Assembly (NCBI GenBank): GCA_937871605.1
Contig: CALMRM010000264.1
Span: forward strand, 5,516 to 16,427
Direction: 5' to 3'
Length of the DNA: 10,912 bases
Origin: an uncultured Terriglobus sp.
Lineage (GTDB): Bacteria > Acidobacteriota > Terriglobia > Terriglobales > Acidobacteriaceae
How positions within the stretch are numbered: position 1 is the first letter of the stretch; each line of letters opens with the position of its first letter. The notes under the pieces were generated by a model. It had not been told where the DNA came from and did not search any database. It saw only the letters and a list, made by a program, of their open reading frames with translations. The position numbers and the translations under genes are program-made. This document shows positions 6,392-10,912 of the stretch, piece by piece.

Positions 6392-7033
6392 CTATGTGAT
6401 GGGAGCACTGTGACCACGCCGCGTATGCGACCACACAAACCAGGCCACGGCCGCAATCAGCAGCAGCAGGACCGCTGCATCCGCACGGTGCAGAAGGTGC
6501 TTCAGGCGACTGTTCGGGTCATTCCAGCTCGCACCCGCCTTCATGCCCACGTAGGCTAGCGCAAAGCACCACGGCCACGAACCGATGAAAGTATACAGAT
6601 GGAATCGTAGCTGCGGCATACGCGCAACGCCGGCGGGCAGTGCTATAAACGTCCGCACCACCGGCAGGAGGCGGCCCAACAGCACAGTAATGTCGCCATA
6701 CTTCTGAAAGTAGTGGTCTACGCGGTCCAGGTCGCGGTGGCTCATCAGCACGTAGCGGCCATACCGTTCCACCATGGCCCGCCCGCCGTGCGCGCCAATC
6801 CAGTACGCCACCACCGACCCCAGGTTGCAGCCAATGGCACCAGCCGTGGCCGCCAGCAAGAGGTTCATCTTGCCCCCGTACACCACATAGCCCGCAAACG
6901 GCATGATGATTTCGCTGGGCAGCGGAATGCACGCGGACTCAATGGCCATGAGTAGAGCCACGCCCGGGTAGCCGATGGCAAGGATGAGCCCAGTGATGTA
7001 GGGCAGGAGGAAGTCGATGATCTTTTCGGTCAT
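6392..7033 (-). CDS. DedA-family membrane protein (VTT/SNARE-associated domain)
   Basis: The 213-residue protein is an inner-membrane DedA family member. Members help recycle or flip lipid carriers such as undecaprenyl phosphate, and affect membrane potential and envelope stress. Visible features: a hydrophobic helix at about 10-33 leading into the acidic re-entrant motif IESACIPLPSEIIMPFAGYV (31-50, with E32 and E41), a Gly-rich helix GAIGCNLGSVVAYWIGAHGG (65-84), then GRLLPVVRTFIALPAGVARMPQLRFHLYTFIGSWPW (120-155) with R121 and R127, and a C-terminal helix at 185-201 before a basic tail. Length is normal for the family. A GGGG stretch about 5 nt before the ATG is a modest ribosome binding site. 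It is divergent from the SDR gene across a 120-bp spacer with a repeated 15-bp word. The substrate cannot be told from sequence. Confidence 0.92.
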   Translation of the reverse strand: MTEKIIDFLLPYITGLILAIGYPGVALLMAIESACIPLPSEIIMPFAGYVVYGGKMNLLLAATAGAIGCNLGSVVAYWIGAHGGRAMVERYGRYVLMSHRDLDRVDHYFQKYGDITVLLGRLLPVVRTFIALPAGVARMPQLRFHLYTFIGSWPWCFALAYVGMKAGASWNDPNSRLKHLLHRADAAVLLLLIAAVAWFVWSHTRRGHSAPIT

Positions 7034-7070
7034 GCAGCCCCGATTCTCCCACGGGACGCCGCCGCCGCAA

Positions 7071-7085
7071 GCATAAAAAAGTTGC
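7071..7085. repeat. 15-bp repeat, copy 1 (dedA/SDR spacer)
   Basis: GCATAAAAAAGTTGC here and GCATAAACAAGTTGC at 7121 differ at one base and start exactly 50 bp apart. This copy is nearer dedA. On the minus strand it contains TATGCT (running one base past the repeat), which may serve as a -10 for dedA. Confidence 0.55.
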
Positions 7086-7120
7086 GACTTGCGTCTCGCG
7101 CACTCATCCCTTCTAGGCGG

Positions 7121-7135
7121 GCATAAACAAGTTGC
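7121..7135. repeat. 15-bp repeat, copy 2 (dedA/SDR spacer)
   Basis: This copy, GCATAAACAAGTTGC, ends just before the Shine-Dalgarno of the SDR gene. A tandem site 50 bp apart in a divergent spacer fits a regulator binding on one face of the helix; no regulator is identified. Confidence 0.55.
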
Positions 7136-7153
7136 TGCTCAGGAGCGAAGTGC

Positions 7154-8005
7154 ATGGCCAATCTTAGTGTTGTGATCACGGGTGCTTCTACCGGCATCGG
7201 CTACACGGCTGCACAGCGCTTTCTGAAGCAAGGTTGGCAGGTCTTTGGCAGTGTGCGCAAGCAAGCCGATGCTGAGCGGCTGCAGCAGGAGCTTGGCGAG
7301 CGTTTTCAGCCGTTGCTGTTCGACGTGACAGATGCAGGAGCCATTCAAGCAGCGGCGGCACAGGTACGCGCTGCGCTTGCGGGGCAAAAGCTCGGAGCGC
7401 TGGTCAACAACGCCGGGTACGTCGTGAGCGGTCCCCTGCTGCTGCTGGACGAGAAAGAGCTTCAACAGCAACTCGACGTTAACGTCTTTGGCCCGTTCCG
7501 CGCGGCGCAGGCCTTTGCGCCGCTGCTTGGGACGGACCGGTCGCTTGCCGGAGCTCCCGGACGTATTGTGCAGATTTCCTCCGTTGCGGGCCGTACGGGC
7601 TTCCCGTTCATGGGTCCGTACTCTGCATCGAAGCACGCACTGGAGGGCATGAGCGAATCCTTACGCCGCGAGCTGATGCTCTTCGGCATCGACGTGCTCA
7701 TTGTGGCACCGGGCGCGATTGCCACGCCCATTTGGAAAAAAGGTGAGGAGATTGGCACCGAGCAGTACAGTGCCACGCCGTACGGCCCGGCGCTGAAGAA
7801 GTTTGCCGACCTACTCACGACCCGTGCGCAGAAGAGTGCGCTGCCGCCGGAGCGTGTGGCAGACGACATTTGGCAGGCGGTCACCAGCAAGCGGCCAAGG
7901 CTGCGCTATGAGCCGATCCCGAACAAGTTCCGCGACTACACGCTGCCGAACCTGCTGCCCCGCCGCCTGGTTGATCGCGGCCTGGCTAAGATACTCGGCT
8001 TCTAA
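7154..8005 (+). CDS. Short-chain dehydrogenase/reductase (classical SDR)
   Basis: The 283-residue protein is a classical SDR, a cytoplasmic NAD(P)-dependent oxidoreductase of alcohols or ketones. The Rossmann fold starts at TGASTGIG (9-16). NNAG is at 85-88, the conserved Asn at N110 (DVNVFG), catalytic Ser at S143 (ISSVAG), and Tyr/Lys at Y156 and K160 (YSASK), followed by PGAIATPIW (186-194). The arginine in GSVRK (32-36) after the second strand suggests a preference for NADP(H). The C-terminus (about 250-283, RYEPIPNKFRDYTLPNLLPRRLVDRGLAKILGF) is basic and hydrophobic, as in SDRs that act on retinol, steroid or fatty substrates, so a lipophilic substrate is possible. AGGAG lies 9 nt before the ATG. 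It is divergent from dedA and upstream of hemQ with no shared transcript required. Substrate unknown. Confidence 0.93.
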   Translation: MANLSVVITGASTGIGYTAAQRFLKQGWQVFGSVRKQADAERLQQELGERFQPLLFDVTDAGAIQAAAAQVRAALAGQKLGALVNNAGYVVSGPLLLLDEKELQQQLDVNVFGPFRAAQAFAPLLGTDRSLAGAPGRIVQISSVAGRTGFPFMGPYSASKHALEGMSESLRRELMLFGIDVLIVAPGAIATPIWKKGEEIGTEQYSATPYGPALKKFADLLTTRAQKSALPPERVADDIWQAVTSKRPRLRYEPIPNKFRDYTLPNLLPRRLVDRGLAKILGF

Positions 8006-8012
8006 CGCGCGG

Positions 8013-8059
8013 ACACCGCACGGTGTGACTTGCTGACGTGCCTGCCGCGCTCGTATTCT
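8013..8059 (+). promoter_or_regulatory. Predicted hemQ promoter, leaderless, with adjacent palindrome
   Basis: TATTCT (8054-8059) ends 6 nt before the hemQ ATG and TTGCTG (8030-8035) lies 18 bp upstream, so transcription should start at or next to the ATG. No Shine-Dalgarno is present. The inverted repeat ACACCG-CA-CGGTGT (8013-8026) abuts the -35 and could be an operator, or a weak hairpin ending the SDR transcript, though no T-run follows. Confidence 0.45.
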
Positions 8060-8065
8060 TGCCCC

Positions 8066-8899
8066 ATGGCAGACACCGCTGCAACCCTCGCCGAAGACAC
8101 CCAAGTCACCTCGCCCACGCACACTGTGACACCGGCAGCTGCTCCTGCAGCGACTGGCAGGCCGCAATCCGGGTACGGCTCCGCACCTGCGCAGCACGGT
8201 GGCGCACCGGTCAAGCGGCAGATTGTCGCGTTCTCGTTCTACAAGATTTTGCCGGAGTGGAAGCGGCTGCCTGTGGAAGAAAAGGCGGCGCACAAGGCTG
8301 CGTTTGTCGAGGTTATCAAGCGCTGGAACAAGCCGGGCGAGTTCCTTTCGCTTACCTACAGCACCGTGGGCACGCGCGGCGACGTGGACATGTGCGTCTG
8401 GTCCATCTGCTACTCCGTCGAGGAGATGAACCGGATGCGGTCAGAGCTGCTGGCGACGCCGCTGGGCGGCTACCTGGAGACACCGCACAACTTCCTCTCC
8501 ATGACCAAGCGGTCGCAGTACCAAATCGACCGCGAGGACGAGAGCGAGGGCGAGGGCCGCGGCGCCATTCGGCCCGGTGGTCACAAGTACATCTTCGTCT
8601 ACCCGTTCTGGAAGACGCGGCCGTGGTTACTGCTCTCGCTGGAAGAGCGCAGGCGCCTGATGGACGAGCACATCCGTATTGGGCTCGCGTTTCCGCGCGT
8701 GAAGCTGAACACGACCTACTCCTTCGGCATCGACGACCAGGAATGGGTGGTCGCCTTTGAGACCAACTTCCCCGAGGATTTCGTGGACCTGGTGCAGCAG
8801 TTGCGTGAGACGGAGATCTCGCTCTACACGCTCAAGGACTACCCCATCTTTTCGTGCGTGCGCCTACAGCCAGCCGAGATGCTGGACCGGCTGGGCTAA
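8066..8899 (+). CDS. hemQ: Coproheme decarboxylase, chlorite dismutase-like (HemQ/ChdC)
   Basis: The 277-residue protein belongs to the chlorite dismutase-like family. HemQ removes two propionate carboxyls from coproheme with peroxide to give heme b, the final step of the coproporphyrin-dependent pathway in the cytoplasm. Recognisable features: ferredoxin-like halves beginning at RQIVAFSFYKI (51-61); the YPFWKTRPWLLLSLEERRRLMDEH segment (179-202), which lines up with the YPMSK…W…EERRKLM…H segment of Firmicutes HemQ; the Tyr (Y179) and Lys (K183) expected at the coproheme radical site; H202 as the proximal iron ligand; and FGIDDQEWVVAFET (220-233). A 50-residue Ala/Pro/Thr-rich N-terminal extension precedes the core and lacks a signal peptide. 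The ATG at 8066 is preceded by a -10-like box instead of a Shine-Dalgarno. Its TAA overlaps the nth ATG (TAATG), so the two are translationally coupled. True chlorite dismutase is less likely because the heme pocket segment matches HemQ. No other heme gene is near. Confidence 0.92.
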   Translation: MADTAATLAEDTQVTSPTHTVTPAAAPAATGRPQSGYGSAPAQHGGAPVKRQIVAFSFYKILPEWKRLPVEEKAAHKAAFVEVIKRWNKPGEFLSLTYSTVGTRGDVDMCVWSICYSVEEMNRMRSELLATPLGGYLETPHNFLSMTKRSQYQIDREDESEGEGRGAIRPGGHKYIFVYPFWKTRPWLLLSLEERRRLMDEHIRIGLAFPRVKLNTTYSFGIDDQEWVVAFETNFPEDFVDLVQQLRETEISLYTLKDYPIFSCVRLQPAEMLDRLG

Positions 8900-9699
8900 T
8901 GGTTCCCACCAAGCAGCGCAAACCGACCGCCGCAGCTGCCAAACCAGTTGCGGCGAAGTCGTCTCAGCAGGTGGCGAAGGGTGTCCGTGCGCGGCAGATC
9001 GCGGCGGGCGAGCCCACCTCGCCCAAGGCTCGCCCCGGCAAGACGAAGAAGCCGCTGGCACCGGAGCGCATCGCTGCGATTCTCGATGGCCTGCAGAAAA
9101 CCTACCCGGACGCGGTCTGCGCCCTGCACCACAGGGACGCGTGGGAGCTGACGGTGGCCACCATCCTCTCGGCCCAGTGCACCGATGCCCGGGTGAACAT
9201 GGTCACGCCCGCGCTGTTCCACGCCTTTCCCACGCCGCGCGACATGGCACAGGCCACGCCTGAGGCCATCCAGCCCATCATCGGTTCGCTCAGCTTTTTT
9301 CGGCAGAAATCGAAGGCACTGGTCGGCGCTGCCCGTGTCGTCGCGGAGGAGTTCGGCGGCCAGGTGCCGCAGGCCATGGACGAGATGCTGCGCATCCCCG
9401 GCGCTGCCCGTAAGACCAGCTACGTGGTGCTCGGCTCCTGGTACCGCATCGCCAGCGGGGTGGTGGTGGATACCCACGTGCTGCGCCTGAGCCGCCGCCT
9501 GGAACTGACCACGAACGAGGACCCGGTCAAGGTCGAGCGCGACCTGATGCAGATCATCCCGCAGGATCGCTGGATCGACTTCTCGCACCAGCTCATCCAC
9601 CATGGCCGACAGGTGTGCGAGGCGCGCAAACCGCGCTGCGCCGATTGCTCCCTGGAAACGGTCTGCAACTCCGGCGACAAAACATGGACGTCGCACTGA
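8899..9699 (+). CDS. nth: Endonuclease III (DNA glycosylase/AP lyase)
   Basis: The 266-residue protein is a base-excision repair enzyme that removes oxidised pyrimidines and nicks the abasic site. The core matches Nth: ILSAQCTD (89-96), helix-hairpin-helix IPGAARKTSYVVLG (166-179) with the catalytic lysine K172, VVVDTHVLRLSRRL (188-201) with catalytic D191, and the [4Fe-4S] loop C240-x6-C247-x2-C250-x5-C256. E. coli Nth is 211 residues; the extra length is a 50-residue Lys/Ala-rich N-terminal tail, probably disordered and DNA-contacting. The hairpin reads PGAA where E. coli has PGVG, so the second glycine is replaced. The ATG at 8899 shares one base with the hemQ stop and has no good Shine-Dalgarno, which points to re-initiation by ribosomes finishing hemQ. 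A start inside hemQ (GTG at 8854) is possible but less likely. Confidence 0.94.
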   Translation: MVPTKQRKPTAAAAKPVAAKSSQQVAKGVRARQIAAGEPTSPKARPGKTKKPLAPERIAAILDGLQKTYPDAVCALHHRDAWELTVATILSAQCTDARVNMVTPALFHAFPTPRDMAQATPEAIQPIIGSLSFFRQKSKALVGAARVVAEEFGGQVPQAMDEMLRIPGAARKTSYVVLGSWYRIASGVVVDTHVLRLSRRLELTTNEDPVKVERDLMQIIPQDRWIDFSHQLIHHGRQVCEARKPRCADCSLETVCNSGDKTWTSH

Positions 9700-10297
9700 C
9701 AAAATATGCCTGTGAACATGACAAATGCGTCGTTTAGAGGCGCAAAGTGTGGCAGAAAGGGCTTCCTAGAGCGCGTTTGTGCACGCTTTCGAGCATGTTT
9801 CGCACGCTAACTCTGCTATCTCTGAAGCGATCTAGTGCGTCATGGCATGCAAGACGTAGTTCACGCTAATTCTTGTGCCTATCGTGGAGAAACTTCGCGG
9901 GATAGCGGGGTTCGTCGAGGCCAGCTGTCGCCGACGGCGCTGTTGAGCGAGAAGGCAATCATGACGCGACCCTTTGTCGCTGTACATGGCTTTCCCAGTG
10001 CGTCAGCCGCAGTCCGGGCAGCCGCGCCGTCGATAGCACTGTAGTGTCTTGAACTTCTGCTTTGATCCTATTGAAGTAGCGCGGAATGGCCTGCGTAATT
10101 CACGGCGTCATGATCGCTGCCGCTGCGTGTGGGCGTAGGCTGCATGCAGCAGGACGGATCTGCTCTTCGGGATGCGCTTGGGAGCCAAGCAAGCGGTCCT
10201 TTTTCCAGGCTTCTCTCTTTTCTTGCACGTCTCCCGGGCATTGCCCGCTTCACTCAGTTTGTGCTGTTGTACTCCTCACCCAATCTCTGGAGTCACA
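9700..10297. other. 598-bp stretch without a convincing gene
   Basis: Short frames here lack Shine-Dalgarno sequences and family likeness, and their amino-acid composition is unlike the neighbours. I see no clear terminator directly after nth. A direct repeat of GCACGCT occurs at 9781-9787 and 9802-9808, 21 bp apart (two helical turns), each beside TTTCG. The stretch also contains the leader of the PEP-CTERM gene, with the palindromes listed separately. I could not match it to a riboswitch or small RNA. Confidence 0.55.
10139..10195 (+). repeat. Palindrome and two competing hairpins in the PEP-CTERM leader
   Basis: GCTGCATGCAGC (10139-10150) is a perfect 12-bp palindrome. Then GCTTGG-GAG-CCAAGC (10176-10190) overlaps an alternative stem, CGCTTG (10175-10180) with CAAGCG (10190-10195). 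The second stem is followed by GTCCTTTTTCC, so it has the look of a weak terminator while the first would exclude it. This lies 100-160 bp before the gene; regulation is only a possibility. Confidence 0.35.
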
Positions 10298-10870
10298 ATG
10301 CGCTTTCGCTTCTTAGCGCCTTTGGGCGTGCTGCTTATTGGTCTGTTTGCCAGCTCCACGGCGCATGCAGACACCACCACGAAAAGCGGAACCTTTGCCG
10401 CGGATAATTCCGTTTACGTCTACAGCTTCAACACCTCTGCAACGCAGAGCTACACCTTTGCGACAACCTCCTTTGCTACGGGTGGATTCTTGCCCGACCT
10501 CACGCTATTTCAAGCGAACGGTACCTTTGTCGATTTCAGCTCCTCAGCGGGGTTGGGTGACGTATCGCTGTTTGATACGCTCGCACCTGGCTCGTACCTG
10601 CTTTATTTGACGGAGTATCCCAATGAGTTCAGCGGAGCGAACCTGTCTACCGGCTCGTTTCTCTTTGCGGGCGACCCTACCGCGACCGGGGATGTGTGTA
10701 ACACGCCCGGCGGCATGTTTCTGGCAAGCAACTCAGCCCCGTGCACGCAGCGCACCGCGAACTTTAGCCTAAACGTAACGACAGCTGTTACTCCGGAACC
10801 GTCTCCATTGTTGCTGACGCTGCCGCCGGTTGCGCTGCTGGCAATGTTTGCACGCCGCCGTCTGGCGTAA
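10298..10870 (+). CDS. Secreted PEP-CTERM protein with DVUA0089-like domain
   Basis: The 190-residue protein has a signal peptide (MRFRFLAPLGVLLIGLFASSTAHA, cut before D25) and a C-terminal PEP-CTERM sorting signal: TPEPSP (165-170), a hydrophobic helix LLLTLPPVALLAMFA (171-185) and RRRLA. Proteins of this kind are cut by an exosortase and placed in the envelope or exopolysaccharide matrix. The middle, YSFNTSATQSYTFATTSF…GGFLPDLTLFQANGTFVDF…LAPGSYLLYLTEYPN (42-109), resembles the DVUA0089 'GGFDP…LFD…LAAGTYTL…YDN' beta-rich domain, here with F-L-P instead of F-D-P. Two cysteines (C134, C149) could form a disulfide. The ATG at 10298 has GGAG 5 nt upstream; the frame runs further upstream without a start of comparable quality. 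No exosortase gene is in the window. The exact role is unknown, probably matrix or surface display. Confidence 0.85.
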   Translation: MRFRFLAPLGVLLIGLFASSTAHADTTTKSGTFAADNSVYVYSFNTSATQSYTFATTSFATGGFLPDLTLFQANGTFVDFSSSAGLGDVSLFDTLAPGSYLLYLTEYPNEFSGANLSTGSFLFAGDPTATGDVCNTPGGMFLASNSAPCTQRTANFSLNVTTAVTPEPSPLLLTLPPVALLAMFARRRLA

Positions 10871-10907
10871 CCACTCTCTCCGAGCGTGAGCCCGGACCAA
10901 CCTCATC

Positions 10908-10912
10908 AGGAG
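10908..10912 (+). promoter_or_regulatory. Possible Shine-Dalgarno of a gene starting past the window
   Basis: The window ends in AGGAG, 38 nt after the PEP-CTERM stop. This would suit a following gene on the plus strand, but no start codon is visible. Confidence 0.2.

Noticed and set aside
8066..8899. Chlorite dismutase as the function of the hemQ gene
   Set aside because: The Y179/K183/H202 segment matches coproheme decarboxylases, and no perchlorate or chlorate reduction genes are nearby.
8896..9702. 268-codon minus-strand frame opposite nth
   Set aside because: It mirrors nth almost exactly, which has all catalytic and Fe-S residues; the antisense product is Arg/Leu/Gly-rich without motifs.
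9781..9808. GCACGCT direct repeat with TTTCG, two helical turns apart
   Set aside because: It is only 7-8 bp, a length expected by chance in a 600-bp gap, and no promoter elements lie at a useful distance.
9880..9930. Bases resembling the GGTAGCGGGGTT end of a GEMM (c-di-GMP) riboswitch
   Set aside because: The rest of the GEMM consensus (GCAAACC-type tetraloop receptor and paired P1) is not found in the right order nearby.
9835..10044. 69-codon frame in the gap after nth
   Set aside because: It has no Shine-Dalgarno, odd composition and no recognisable motif; it is best taken as chance.
1..10912. CRISPR arrays, phage, IS elements, toxin-antitoxin pairs, tRNA or rRNA genes
   Set aside because: I read both strands for regular spaced repeats, transposase or integrase motifs, and tRNA-like cloverleaf features and saw none.

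Overview
The window is about 60% G+C and reads like an Acidobacteriota chromosome, most likely class Terriglobia (Terriglobus, Granulicella or Edaphobacter type). Three things suggest this: a helix-turn-helix protein of the 'SWKEIA…GVRTVQRWE' type that is very common in that phylum, a PEP-CTERM secreted protein, and a dyad repeat of the 'GTCATCCTGAGC … GAAGGACCTGC' type that I remember as abundant in such genomes. The assignment rests on recognition from memory, not on a search. The content is mostly housekeeping. I see no phage, CRISPR, transposase, toxin-antitoxin or biosynthetic cluster, and no tRNA or rRNA.

Layout. 1-1846 (minus): M3 peptidase Dcp, cut by the window edge. 1929-2432 (minus): NuoI, the 2x[4Fe-4S] subunit of complex I, with a terminator between it and dcp. 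2506-3758 (plus): two exported proteins overlapping by ATGA, an unrecognised 240-residue protein and a small SUOX-fold 'molybdopterin-binding-like' protein. The pair is divergent from nuoI. 3801-3909: a REP-like dyad between convergent genes. 3946-5538 (minus): UbiD-family decarboxylase with an Ala/Gly-rich insertion. 5633-6034 (minus): small HTH protein. 6050-6391: 342 bp non-coding, bracketed by an imperfect 22-bp direct repeat. 6392-7033 (minus): DedA membrane protein. 7154-8005 (plus): SDR oxidoreductase. 8066-9699 (plus): hemQ and nth, joined by a TAATG overlap. 9700-10297: about 600 bp without a convincing gene. 10298-10870 (plus): PEP-CTERM protein.

How the genes relate. Several concern redox and quinone or heme chemistry: NuoI in respiration, UbiD in prenylated quinone or aromatic acid decarboxylation, HemQ in the last step of coproporphyrin-dependent heme synthesis. 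They are separate transcription units, so this looks like ordinary chromosomal neighbourhood and not one pathway cluster. The tightest couplings are the exported pair at 2506-3758 and hemQ-nth.

The parts most worth a second look are the exported pair with the unknown first protein, two likely leaderless promoters (nuoI and hemQ) that share the same -10-to-ATG geometry, the repeat-bracketed spacer next to the HTH gene, and the 15-bp repeat pair exactly 50 bp apart between dedA and the SDR gene. I found no clear new multi-gene system.
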